Source of the DNA: an uncultured Arachnia sp.
Lineage (GTDB): Bacteria > Actinomycetota > Actinomycetes > Propionibacteriales > Propionibacteriaceae
Direction: 5' to 3'
Assembly: GCA_947493705.1 (NCBI GenBank)
Contig: CANLSH010000009.1
Location: 1-64,000 of the forward strand
DNA: 64,000 nucleotides
A program made the translations under genes and the position numbers. The notes under the pieces are model-generated. The model was not told where the DNA came from and ran no database searches. It worked only from the letters and a program-made list of their open reading frames with translations. Below are positions 24,583-33,711 of this stretch, in pieces. Positions within the stretch are counted from its first letter, which is position 1. Every line of letters starts with the position of its first letter.

Positions 24583-27500
24583 TGCTGCCCTCAATGACGA
24601 CGCCCTGCGGAGAGACGCGCGCCCCGGCAGCCCGCATGGTCTCCATGAGGTCGGTGGCGCCGATGCGCTCGCCGTCGACCTCCTCGATGCGCACCCTGCT
24701 GAGACGTCCATGCACGGCGGCCTGATGCAGCGCCTTCGTCACCATGGCGGCCACTTCCTGCCGGGAGACAGCTTGCGGCCAGGTGGGGGGATAGAGGGTG
24801 AGCTGTCGTCCGCCGCGGCTGATGTGGGCCAGACACACGCCGTCGGCGAGGATCACGAGTGCTCCGGCGGCCCGCGATGGCCTCGCGGTGGGATGCTCGG
24901 GCCAGGACAGCACGTTGCCGTAGGGATTGGCAGGATCCACCGCGGACAGCACCACGACCGCAGGCTCCGCCACTCCGGAGGGCCAGGGGGTGTCGTCGGG
25001 GCTGTCGGCGAAGTCACGGACCTGATCGATGGTGGCTGAGGTGGCGAACTGTGACCCGCCGAGCCCCTCCACCACATAGCCTCGCAGCACCCTGCCTGCT
25101 GATTCCAGCTCGGCGAGCACCCGGTATGCGGCAGCGAAGCCGCCGCCGAACCCGTCAGCGGCCACGGCACCGCGGGTGATCACGCCGAAGCGTTCCAACC
25201 ACGCAGAGACCTGGGCGATTGCTTGTTCCTCCGGCGGGATCGCGGGATCCACCACGGGATACCACCGGCCTGCCACCTGCGGTGGGCTGCCGATGCTGCC
25301 CGTGCGAGACAGGAGGGACCGTCCCGGGCGGGGCAGCCGGGTCCGCCGACGAGGAGTGTTGCGTGCAGCTTTGTGGGCACCTCGGGTGGGGCCACCGATA
25401 CGCGCCCGCACAGGCGCCATGGATGCGGGGGCCACCAGTGACAGCTCAGCGGTGCGCCACATCTCCTCCGCCAGTGCGGCGGAACTCAATCCGGGTTCAG
25501 AGGCCTGCCGCAGCGCCCGCAACTCGGAGAAGAGCCCACCCGCGTCCTTCAGGTCGGATGCAAGGCCGGTGGCTTCGTCGTCGGACACCGGATCAGCGGG
25601 TGGGAGAAGGTCGAGATCATCACGGGGCACGAGTGCAATCAGTGGATCATTGGGTCCCACGCTGCCCCTGATCCGGATGAGCACCTCGCCCTCGGCCACC
25701 AGCTCGTCAAGATGGGCACTCTGGTGGCCGCGGAGTCGTGATGGCAGCACATGCGTCTCCCATGCGCTGGCCGGCAAGGCTGCACCCGCGAGCCGTTGGA
25801 GTGTGATGAGAACTTCATCGGGACTTGAATCCGGCGGATCACTGACCTGGTGCCAGTCCATGAGGAAACGGGCGTAGGCGGAGGGGGACACCGGTTGCAC
25901 CTGTGAGCGAGCGAGCGCCAGGCACCGGGTGCGAATGCGTCGCAGCACTTCCGGATCGCAGTACTCCACACCCTCGCGACCCGGGGTGAAGTGGCCCTCC
26001 ACCAGACGTCGAGCAGCCACTTCGCGTTCCAGCACCACGAGGGCAGTGGCGGCGCCGAGTCCGAAAGCGGCGGCGACCTGTCCCACGGTGAATGGTGCAT
26101 GAGTTCGGGCGTAGCGAGCGATGAGCTGAGTTACCGGGTCTCGGCCCGGGGTGTCCTCACCCGCAGGGGCGCCAGCGGGAATCGGGATACCCAGTGCGTC
26201 GCGCAGCAGCGAAAGATCTGATGCGGCTACGAGGTGCTCGCGCCCAGCCAGCTGCAGGATGTGTAGCCTCCCTCCCAGCGACCCGAGAAGCGCGGGAAGC
26301 TGCGCCGCGAGTTCCTCTTCGAGATGTGCGGGCAATGCCGCCAGCGGGATGGGGCCGAGCATGCGGGGTAGATCGGCCAGGGCATCCGCGGAGCGGATGC
26401 GCCGATCCGTTGCCTCCGCACCTCCGGCGCGATGCTGGAGCTCGTCCTCCACTGCTTCAATGACGGCGGGGTCCAGCAATTCCCGGAGGTCGACGGTGCC
26501 CAGCACGGAGGCGAGCAGTGCCGGGTCCATCGACAGCATCGCCGCGCGACGTTCGGCCAGGGGCGAGTCCCCTTCGTAGATCTGAGCGCCCGTGTAGCGG
26601 AACAGCATGGTGGCGGCGAAAGGACTGGGACTGTCGGTGACCACTTCCACGAGTCGCATGGAACCGCGCTGCAGACCGTGCAAAACGGTGACCAGGGCGG
26701 GCAGGTCGTAGACGTCCTGTAACACTTCGCGAACGGTCTCGATGATGATGGGAAAACGGGGGTGCAGCCGCGCAACCTCCAGCAACTGGCTTGCGCGCTG
26801 GCGCTGCTGCCACAGCGGGGCCCGCTTGCCAGGGTTCCGACGGGGAAGCAGCAGTGCGCGGGCTGCGCATTCCCGGAAACGTGCGGCGAACAGAGCGGTG
26901 CCACCCACCTGTTCGGTGACTATGGCGCCCACCTCGTCGGGATTGACGGCGAGAATCTCGCTGAGCCTTTCCGCTGCATCGCTGTCCGGAAGGCGCCATA
27001 TGATGCCGTCGTCCGAGGCGACAGGCACGACGTCAATGCCTGATTCCCGTGAGAGTGCCTCGCCAATCGCCAGTGCCCACGCGCCCAGCACGCCCCTGCC
27101 CAGGGGGGAGTGCAGCACGCAGCGCCAGTCGCCGACCTCGTCACGGAAGCGCTCCAGGACGATGGTGGTGTCATCCGGCACGCTGCCTGTGGCTTCCTTC
27201 TGCTCCGCGAGGTAGGTGCGGATGTTGGTTTGGGTGTTCTCATCCAGGTACTGCTGGTTCAGCTTTTCCGGCGCTCGCAGCACCTCTCGATGGAACTGGC
27301 CCAGGGCCCGACCCAGCTCGGCCGGGCGGCCCTCGGCATCCCCGTGCCAGAACGGAAGGCGGCCGGTGTGCCCGGGCGCGGGAAGGACGCGCACCTGATC
27401 CCGCGTGATTTCCTGGATTCTCCAGGAGGAGGCACCCAGGGTGAAGACGTCCCCGACGCGGGACTCATAGACCATCTCTTCGTCCAGTTCGCCGACGCGA

Positions 27501-29197
27501 CGGCCCACATCATCATCGGTGGCGAGGAAGACACCGAACATGCCGCGATCGGGAATGGTCCCTCCGGAGGTCACTGCCAGCCGTAGCGCCCCGCGCAGGG
27601 CGACCATGCGCCCGTCAGCCACCTCGAGCCGTGCACGGAGTTCCCCGAAATCGGCGCTCGGGTAGGCCCCGGCGAGGAGGTCGATGACGGAGTCGAACAC
27701 CGAGCGATCCAGACCCGCGAAGGGCATGGCCCGCGTCAGCGAGGCGAACCACTCCTCGATGTCCAGCCCTGGTTCCCCGGCGGCGACGGCGGCCGCAAGC
27801 GTCTGCTGCGCCAGGACGTCCAGGGGTGAACGGGGAATCCGCACTTCCTCGATGGCGCCCTCGAGCATGCGGGCGGTGGCGACGGCGCTGGGGACCAGGT
27901 CCCCGCGATGCATCGGGTAGACATCCCCGGTGGAGGTGGCGCCCACGTGATGTCCGGCGCGTCCGATGCGCTGCAGGGTGCTGGCCACCGAGGGTGGAGC
28001 CGAGACCTGGATGACCCGGTCCACTGCACCCATGTCGATGCCCAGTTCCAGGGAGGACGTGGCCACCACGCACTTCAGCTCGCCTGACTTCAGAGCTGCC
28101 TCGATGTCTGCGCGTGCCTCCTTGCTCACCGAGCCGTGGTGGGCGCGGGCGATGACGGCTGGTGCCGTACCCACCTCGTCGGTGGGTTGCATCACCTGGG
28201 CAGGTGGTCGTCGTCCTGGAGCGATGAGCGATTCGGGGTCATGCTCCTCAGCCCACATCTCATTCAGCCGGGCGGTGAGCCGCTCTGCCACCCGCCGGGA
28301 GTTGGTGAAGACCAGTGTGGAGTTCCCCGCGCAGACGGAGTCGTAGACCTCAGCCTCCACGTGCGGCCAGAGCGAAGTGTTGGATTCCGGCTCTGGCGTG
28401 TCCGTGGCGGGTCCACCCAGCAGCGGGTCGAGTTCGGCGGGTCTGTCCCTGGGGCCGGGGTCCGTGATGTCGGGGACCGGGGTCCGCACGTGGACGTTCC
28501 ATTTCTTCGCGGACGGTGGGGCCACGATGGACACGGGCCGGTCACCACTGAGAAAAGTGGCCACCTTCTCGATGGGCCGGACGGTGGCGGACAGAGCGAT
28601 GCGCTGCACGTCGCGTCCGAGTTGGGCGTCGAGGCGCTCCAGGGAGAGCGCGAGGTGACTGCCCCTCTTGGTGCCTGCAATGGCGTGGATCTCATCGATG
28701 ATCACCGTCTCGACGTCCGCGAGCGTCGAGCGCGCCGACGAGGTGAGCATCAGATACAACGATTCAGGGGTGGTGATGAGGACATCCGGGGGACGGCGCA
28801 ACAGGGCGGCGCGCTCCCGGGTTGGGGTGTCACCGCTGCGAACCCCCACTGAGATGTCGGCGACGCTCTCGCCAAGGCGCTCGGCTGTGCGACGAATTCC
28901 CACCAGCGGCGCGCGGAGGTTGCGCTCCACGTCGACACCGAGCGCCTTCAGGGGGGATACGTACAACACGCGCGTGCCTGTGTTGGAGGTTCGCGGCGCT
29001 GTAGCGAGATTGTCCAGCGCCCAGAAGAAGGCGGCCAGAGTCTTGCCCGACCCGGTGGGCGCGACCACGAGCGTGTGCTCGCCCCCGGAAATCTTCGCCC
29101 ATGCCTGCTCCTGCACCTCGGTGGGGGAGGCGAAGACGTCGGCGAACCACGTGCGGGCCGGGGCAGAGAAACTGCCAAGCGGATCGACGGTGGTCAT
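24569..29197 (-). CDS. lhr: Large DEAD/H-box ATP-dependent helicase Lhr
   Basis: A 1542-residue superfamily 2 helicase with Walker A APTGSGKT (46-53), DEIH box (VIIDEIHAIAG), motif VI HRIGRAGH-type (LQRIGRAGHHVG), a DEAD/H-associated domain, and a long C-terminal half characteristic of the full-length Lhr of actinobacteria and E. coli. It is a 3'-5' helicase linked to DNA repair. The ATG at 29197 replaces an upstream TTG. Overlap with nei downstream supports a role in oxidative-lesion repair. No internal frameshift is visible across 4.6 kb. Confidence 0.96.
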   Translation of the reverse strand: MTTVDPLGSFSAPARTWFADVFASPTEVQEQAWAKISGGEHTLVVAPTGSGKTLAAFFWALDNLATAPRTSNTGTRVLYVSPLKALGVDVERNLRAPLVGIRRTAERLGESVADISVGVRSGDTPTRERAALLRRPPDVLITTPESLYLMLTSSARSTLADVETVIIDEIHAIAGTKRGSHLALSLERLDAQLGRDVQRIALSATVRPIEKVATFLSGDRPVSIVAPPSAKKWNVHVRTPVPDITDPGPRDRPAELDPLLGGPATDTPEPESNTSLWPHVEAEVYDSVCAGNSTLVFTNSRRVAERLTARLNEMWAEEHDPESLIAPGRRPPAQVMQPTDEVGTAPAVIARAHHGSVSKEARADIEAALKSGELKCVVATSSLELGIDMGAVDRVIQVSAPPSVASTLQRIGRAGHHVGATSTGDVYPMHRGDLVPSAVATARMLEGAIEEVRIPRSPLDVLAQQTLAAAVAAGEPGLDIEEWFASLTRAMPFAGLDRSVFDSVIDLLAGAYPSADFGELRARLEVADGRMVALRGALRLAVTSGGTIPDRGMFGVFLATDDDVGRRVGELDEEMVYESRVGDVFTLGASSWRIQEITRDQVRVLPAPGHTGRLPFWHGDAEGRPAELGRALGQFHREVLRAPEKLNQQYLDENTQTNIRTYLAEQKEATGSVPDDTTIVLERFRDEVGDWRCVLHSPLGRGVLGAWALAIGEALSRESGIDVVPVASDDGIIWRLPDSDAAERLSEILAVNPDEVGAIVTEQVGGTALFAARFRECAARALLLPRRNPGKRAPLWQQRQRASQLLEVARLHPRFPIIIETVREVLQDVYDLPALVTVLHGLQRGSMRLVEVVTDSPSPFAATMLFRYTGAQIYEGDSPLAERRAAMLSMDPALLASVLGTVDLRELLDPAVIEAVEDELQHRAGGAEATDRRIRSADALADLPRMLGPIPLAALPAHLEEELAAQLPALLGSLGGRLHILQLAGREHLVAASDLSLLRDALGIPIPAGAPAGEDTPGRDPVTQLIARYARTHAPFTVGQVAAAFGLGAATALVVLEREVAARRLVEGHFTPGREGVEYCDPEVLRRIRTRCLALARSQVQPVSPSAYARFLMDWHQVSDPPDSSPDEVLITLQRLAGAALPASAWETHVLPSRLRGHQSAHLDELVAEGEVLIRIRGSVGPNDPLIALVPRDDLDLLPPADPVSDDEATGLASDLKDAGGLFSELRALRQASEPGLSSAALAEEMWRTAELSLVAPASMAPVRARIGGPTRGAHKAARNTPRRRTRLPRPGRSLLSRTGSIGSPPQVAGRWYPVVDPAIPPEEQAIAQVSAWLERFGVITRGAVAADGFGGGFAAAYRVLAELESAGRVLRGYVVEGLGGSQFATSATIDQVRDFADSPDDTPWPSGVAEPAVVVLSAVDPANPYGNVLSWPEHPTARPSRAAGALVILADGVCLAHISRGGRQLTLYPPTWPQAVSRQEVAAMVTKALHQAAVHGRLSRVRIEEVDGERIGATDLMETMRAAGARVSPQGVVIEGSNARG

Positions 29198-29290
29198 GGA
29201 AAGCAAGTGTGCCAGCCAGTCGTGACAGTTCCGGTTCTGCTCCGCCGTTCACGTGGCGAGTGTGTCGAGTCGCCGTTCGGGCATCGAGGA

Positions 29291-29503
29291 TTTCGACACA
29301 TCGCTGCTCGTTCCTCGCGGCGATTACTCAATCAGCGGTGCTATTTCGACACATCGCTGCTCGTTCCTCGCGGCGATTACTCAATCAGCGGTGCTATTTC
29401 GACGCATCGCTGCTTCCTTCGGTACGCCGCCACTCGTTTCTCGTAGGCGGCACTCAGGGCGGCGCGTTCCTTGTGGCCATTACTCAACCAGCGGTGCTGT
29501 TCG
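29291..29503 (+). repeat. Second 53-bp-period repeat array, partly degenerate
   Basis: In the gene-free stretch 29198-29583, units start TTTCGAC at 29291, 29344 and 29397, spaced exactly 53 bases. The first two are identical over their length. The third decays, and a last ATTACTCAACCAGCGG end lies at 29479, 103 bases after the previous equivalent. Ends match the array at 103-578 (TTTCGACA...ACTCAACCAGCGG), but the central stem is ATCGC...GCGAT instead of CGACG...CGTCG. It lies between the lhr start and the gnd stop, so it may also serve as a terminator region. Confidence 0.9.
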
Positions 29504-29583
29504 ACGCGGCCTCCACCGCTCGCCGAGTAGCGCTGGCGAGGTGCGAGTCCGGCGCGGGTCGAGGTGTCCCGCTGTCAATCAAC

Positions 29584-31032
29584 TCAGTGCATGTCCTCTC
29601 CAGGCACCTCGCTGCCGTCGCCGGACCAATCGGTGTGCCAGACGCCGTCAATGTCGGTGCGCAGGTAGGTGTGCGCTCCGAAATAGTCCCGCAAGCCCTG
29701 CGTCAGGGCTGCGTTGACACGCGGCGCGCGGGCCAGGTCGTAGTGGGCCAGGGCTGCGGAGAACACGGGTACCGGAACGCCGGCGAGAACCGCCTGGGCG
29801 ACGACGTTGCGCCAGCCATCCTGGCTGTCGGCGAGATCCTGTGCCACTGATGGGGCCACCAGCAGCGACACCAGCCCTCCGGCCGCGTACTCCGAGCGAA
29901 TGCGTTCCAGGAGCTTGGCGCGGATGATGCAGCCGGCACGCCAGATGCGGGCGACTTCGGCCACGTCGATGTCCCAGCCGTACTCCTCGGAAGCCATGCG
30001 AATCTCGTCCAACCCCTGGGCGTAGGCCACCACCTTGCTGGACCACAGCGCTTGGCGGATCTGCTCGATGAAGGAGTCACGATCGGCGACGTGCAAGCTC
30101 TGGTCCGGGCCATGCAACGCTGCCTGGGCGGCCTTGCGCAGCGCCGGGTGTGAGGACACGGCGCGAGCGAACACGGATTCGGCGATGGTGTTCAACGGGG
30201 TGCCCAGGGTGAGGCCGCTCTGCACCGTCCATGTACCCGTGCCCTTCATTCCGGCAGCGTCAACAATGACCTCGACCAACGGCTTGCCGGTGCGGGCATC
30301 AGTCTTGCGCAGCACCTCGGAGGTGATCTCGATGAGATACGAATCCAGGTCCCCGGTGTTCCATGCGGCAAAGGTGTCTGCCATTTCCACATGGGTCAGG
30401 CCGAGAGCCTTGAGCAGCTCGTAGGCCTCGCCGATGGCCTGGATGTCCGCGTACTCGATGCCGTTGTGCACCATCTTGACGTAATGGCCGGCACCGTCAG
30501 TGCCAATCCAGGTACAGCACGGTTCTCCATCGACATGCGCCGAAATCTTCTCCAGAATGGGGCCGAGTGCCTCGTAGGACTCGCGTGAGCCTCCGGGCAT
30601 GATCGACGGCCCCTCCAGGGCACCCACCTCGCCTCCGGAAATGCCCGCCCCCACGAAGTGCAGGCCCAACTCACGCAATTTGCGTTCCCGGCGGCGTGTG
30701 TCCTCGAACTGTGAGTTGCCTCCGTCCACAACGATGTCCCCTTCTTCCAGGAGGGGAATGAGGGAATCGATGACGGCATCGGTGCCGCGGCCCGCCTTCA
30801 CCATGGAGATGATTCTGCGTGGCCGCTCCAGAGACGCGACGAAATCTTCCAACTCCACGGCAGGTCGGAAGTCTCCCTCATGACCATGCTCTGCCACCAC
30901 CGCCTCTGTTTTGGAGGTGGTCCGGTTGTACAGCGCCACGCTGTATCCATTGCGCGCGAGATTGCGCGCGAGATTGGATCCCATCACGGCCATGCCGATC
31001 ACTCCGACGTCAGCGCGATTCTGTGGGCTCAT
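29584..31032 (-). CDS. gnd: 6-phosphogluconate dehydrogenase, decarboxylating
   Basis: A 482-residue enzyme of the oxidative pentose phosphate pathway (6-phosphogluconate to ribulose-5-phosphate, CO2 and NAD(P)H). Motifs: N-terminal Rossmann VGVIGMAVMGSNLARN with NRTTSKTE after the second strand, substrate-binding GGEVGALEGPSIMPGG, catalytic lysine in YVKMVHNGIEY. The asparagine/arginine/threonine after the second strand suggests NADP preference. Length matches the long homodimeric class. The ATG at 31032 has AAGGAG upstream. The gene stands alone between the repeat array and the sugar importer promoter. Confidence 0.95.
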   Translation of the reverse strand: MSPQNRADVGVIGMAVMGSNLARNLARNGYSVALYNRTTSKTEAVVAEHGHEGDFRPAVELEDFVASLERPRRIISMVKAGRGTDAVIDSLIPLLEEGDIVVDGGNSQFEDTRRRERKLRELGLHFVGAGISGGEVGALEGPSIMPGGSRESYEALGPILEKISAHVDGEPCCTWIGTDGAGHYVKMVHNGIEYADIQAIGEAYELLKALGLTHVEMADTFAAWNTGDLDSYLIEITSEVLRKTDARTGKPLVEVIVDAAGMKGTGTWTVQSGLTLGTPLNTIAESVFARAVSSHPALRKAAQAALHGPDQSLHVADRDSFIEQIRQALWSSKVVAYAQGLDEIRMASEEYGWDIDVAEVARIWRAGCIIRAKLLERIRSEYAAGGLVSLLVAPSVAQDLADSQDGWRNVVAQAVLAGVPVPVFSAALAHYDLARAPRVNAALTQGLRDYFGAHTYLRTDIDGVWHTDWSGDGSEVPGEDMH

Positions 31033-31183
31033 GGGGCTCTCCTTGTGCCTAGGATTTGGTTCCACAGTATCGAAGAGCTTCGGTCCCTGAAGGCAGCCGC
31101 TGTCAGGGCCGGGATCAGCTCCCTTCCCCGCATCATCAGGGACGGACAGGGAGAGCAGCGCATCTCACCTGCGTGATCATGAT

Positions 31184-31250
31184 GTGAGCGTTTCCGTGCA
31201 CGAAGTGTCACAAAGAGATAACGAAACGCTCACTGATAACGGTCGTTTCG
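31184..31250 (+). promoter_or_regulatory. Nested inverted repeats, probable operator region of the sugar ABC importer
   Basis: Within the 323-base gap 31033-31355, GTGAGCGTTTC (31184-31194) and GAAACGCTCAC (31223-31233) form a perfect 11-base inverted repeat. CGAAACG (31222-31228) also pairs with CGTTTCG (31244-31250), and GATAACG is repeated directly at 31217 and 31235. Such alternatives suit cooperative repressor binding or competing RNA structures. The elements lie 106-170 bases upstream of the binding-protein start. The promoter itself was not resolved, and the rest of the gap shows no gene. Confidence 0.55.
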
Positions 31251-31355
31251 GTCCCGAAGAGTGTAATTGCGCGCTCAGTACTGGACATCAGACAACTGAC
31301 TAGTAACGTCGTCCGAAAGGAACGAATCCGTTCACGATGAAGACCCGGAGGAACA

Positions 31356-32690
31356 ATGTCAGTTTTCCCGAAGCGCCTGATGACCACCGTTGGGCTCCTG
31401 TCTGCCGCGGCACTCGGCCTCACAGCCTGTGGCGGCTCCGCTGATCCGGAGGCCACTCCCGACGCCACCAACGGCGAAGCGGCCGCCGGCGAGACCGTGG
31501 AGATCGAATACCTTCACCGTCTGCCTGATGGTGAGGGCATGACCCCCGTCGCCGACATCGTGCAGCGGTGGAACGACGAGAACCCCAACATTCAGGTCAC
31601 CTCCACCAAGTTCGATGGTGAGGCCCTGGAAATGATCACGAAACTCGAAACCGACATCAACGCCAACAACGGTGTGTGCCTGGCCCAGCTTGGCTACGGC
31701 GAAGTGCCGGAGATGTTCGTCAAGGGCCTCACGATGGACGTCACCGAAGAAGCTGAGAAGTACAGGGATAACTTCGGTGGCGCCTATGGCCAGATGACTG
31801 TCGGGGATCAGACCATCGGTCTCCCCCAGGATTCCGGTCCGCTGATCTACATGTACAACGAGGCGGAGTTCGAGGCACTTGGCATCGAGGTGCCCACCAA
31901 CACCGAAGAATTCATTGCCGCCGCCAAGACGGCAGCAGCCGAGGGCAAGTACATCGCCGACTTCGAGGCGGATGAGGCCCAGAACTGGCTCTCGGGTCAG
32001 GCTGCCGGTGCAGGCGCAGTCTGGTACTCCGCCGAGAACGACGAGTGGAAGGTGGACACCACATCCGATGAGTCCATGCTCGTCGCCGATTTCTGGCAGC
32101 AACTGCTGGATGCGGATGCTGCTCTGACCCACGATCGTTGGAGCGACGCTTACACCGCCGCCCTGGTGGATGGCACGCTCATTGGCAACATCGCTCCTGC
32201 CTGGGAGGTCGGCTTCGCGCTCGATCCGCTGGATGAGACCGAGTACGCGGGCCAGTGGCGCGTCGCACAGCTTCCCCAGTTCGGTGACGAGCCCATGACC
32301 GGCCCCGACGGTGGTTCCGGTGTTGCAGTCATGCAGGGTTGCGAATACCCGGCCGAAGCCATGGAGTTCAACAACTGGTTCAACACCCAGGTGAACGATC
32401 TCGCTTCGCAGGGTCTGGTCCCGGCCGCGGCTGAGACTGCCGAAACTCCCGAGAAGTGGAGCACGCAGTTCGGTGGCCAGGACGTGATGGCTGAGCTGGT
32501 GACGGCGAATGAGAACCTGAACGCGGACTTCGCCTACATCCCCGGCTTCTCCGCAGTTGGCCCCAAAATGACCGAGGCCGCGGCAGCCGCTGCCAGTGGT
32601 TCCGGTCAGGTGGCAGATGTGTTCACCGCCGCACAGGATGCATCGATTGCATCGCTGACGGACGCTGGCCTGCCGGTGTCGGAAGGCTGA
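31356..32690 (+). CDS. Sugar ABC transporter substrate-binding lipoprotein
   Basis: A 444-residue family 1 extracellular solute-binding protein. The signal peptide ends in lipobox LTAC (C25), followed by an acidic linker. The mature part begins VEIEYLHRLPDGEGMTPVAD and includes the typical PQDSGPLIYMYN and GIEVPTNTEEFIAAAKTAAA segments of oligosaccharide-binding proteins. The ATG at 31356 has GGAGG in front. It captures a sugar outside the membrane for the two permeases downstream. No ATPase is encoded here, so a shared MsiK-type ATPase elsewhere is likely. Substrate not determined. Confidence 0.93.
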   Translation: MSVFPKRLMTTVGLLSAAALGLTACGGSADPEATPDATNGEAAAGETVEIEYLHRLPDGEGMTPVADIVQRWNDENPNIQVTSTKFDGEALEMITKLETDINANNGVCLAQLGYGEVPEMFVKGLTMDVTEEAEKYRDNFGGAYGQMTVGDQTIGLPQDSGPLIYMYNEAEFEALGIEVPTNTEEFIAAAKTAAAEGKYIADFEADEAQNWLSGQAAGAGAVWYSAENDEWKVDTTSDESMLVADFWQQLLDADAALTHDRWSDAYTAALVDGTLIGNIAPAWEVGFALDPLDETEYAGQWRVAQLPQFGDEPMTGPDGGSGVAVMQGCEYPAEAMEFNNWFNTQVNDLASQGLVPAAAETAETPEKWSTQFGGQDVMAELVTANENLNADFAYIPGFSAVGPKMTEAAAAAASGSGQVADVFTAAQDASIASLTDAGLPVSEG

Positions 32691-32696
32691 TGAATG

Positions 32697-32731
32697 ATCG
32701 GGCCCGGAACCATCGTGGTTCCGGGCCCGAT
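32697..32731 (+). terminator. Perfect 16-bp hairpin between binding-protein and permease genes
   Basis: ATCGGGCCCGGAACCA (32697-32712), loop TCG, TGGTTCCGGGCCCGAT (32716-32731): all 16 pairs match. It begins seven bases after the stop of the binding-protein gene and lacks a strong U run. It therefore more likely acts as a partial terminator or an mRNA-stabilising stem, giving excess binding protein over permease, as known for other sugar ABC operons. Confidence 0.85.
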
Positions 32732-32763
32732 TTCCGCTTCCATCTGTGAGGAGTTGTTGATCA

Positions 32764-33708
32764 ATGTCGACCAAGGCTGAGGTTACTCCCACTCGTCGAC
32801 GAGGAAGTCGTCAGGCGAGGAGTCAGGCGTTGTACGGCTGGGCATTTGCCGCGCCATTCTTTCTATTGTTCCTTCTGGTTTTCGCTGCACCCATCGTCAC
32901 CTCCATTCGTGCCGCCCTGTTCCGGAGCCAGAGCACCGGCGAAGGCCTCTTTGGTGGTGGCGAGCAGGTCGAGGTTTTCGTCGGACTGGACAACTTTGTC
33001 ACCGCCGCCACCAATTCTGCCTTCTGGAGTGGGATCGGGCGAGTGGTGCTCTTCGGCGTCTTCCAGATTCCGGTCATGATCGGCATGGCGCTGTTCCTGG
33101 CGCTGTTGCTGGATTCGTTCCTCGTCCGCCGGCCCGGCGCGTGGCGGTTGCTCTACTTCCTGCCCTACGCCATCCCTGGCCTGATCGCCGCGATCGTCTG
33201 GGGATACCTCTATCTGCCCCAGGTCTCACCCTTCGCGGACTATCTCGGATCCTTCCGGGGTGAGCCATTTTTCCTGGCTCCGGGCATCGTGTTGGCCTCC
33301 ATGGCAAACATGACCACGTGGACGTTCACCGGATACAACATGCTGATCTTCCTTGCAGCGCTGCAGGCGATTCCCGGTGATCTCTACGAGGCCGCCCGCA
33401 TCGACGGAGCCACCGGCTTCAACATCACCACCCGGATCAAGATCCCCCTGGTGCGTGGTGCCGCACTGCTGGCAGTGTTGCTCTCCATCGTTGGAACAAT
33501 CCAGCTTTTCAATGAGCCCACCGTCATCAAGTCCTTGGCATCCTGGATGCCCGAGGACTACACGCCGATGATGATGGCCTACGGCAGCATGTTCGGCAGG
33601 GTGACACCGGCGGGTGCTGGTCCTGCCTCGGCAGTGTCAATCCTGATGGCGCTCGTCGCCGGTGTCCTGGCTGTGTTCTACGCGCTGGCCCAACGAAAGG
33701 CGGACTGA
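32764..33708 (+). CDS. Sugar ABC transporter permease (MalF/UgpA type)
   Basis: A 314-residue inner permease subunit with six membrane segments (first at about 26-50: GWAFAAPFFLLFLLVFAAP). The cytoplasmic EAA loop is EAARIDGATGFNITTRIKIP, the ATPase contact of carbohydrate permeases. GGAG precedes the ATG at 32764. The second permease follows after three bases. The pair forms the channel for sugar delivered by the upstream lipoprotein. Confidence 0.93.
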   Translation: MSTKAEVTPTRRRGSRQARSQALYGWAFAAPFFLLFLLVFAAPIVTSIRAALFRSQSTGEGLFGGGEQVEVFVGLDNFVTAATNSAFWSGIGRVVLFGVFQIPVMIGMALFLALLLDSFLVRRPGAWRLLYFLPYAIPGLIAAIVWGYLYLPQVSPFADYLGSFRGEPFFLAPGIVLASMANMTTWTFTGYNMLIFLAALQAIPGDLYEAARIDGATGFNITTRIKIPLVRGAALLAVLLSIVGTIQLFNEPTVIKSLASWMPEDYTPMMMAYGSMFGRVTPAGAGPASAVSILMALVAGVLAVFYALAQRKAD

Positions 33709-33711
33709 CCC

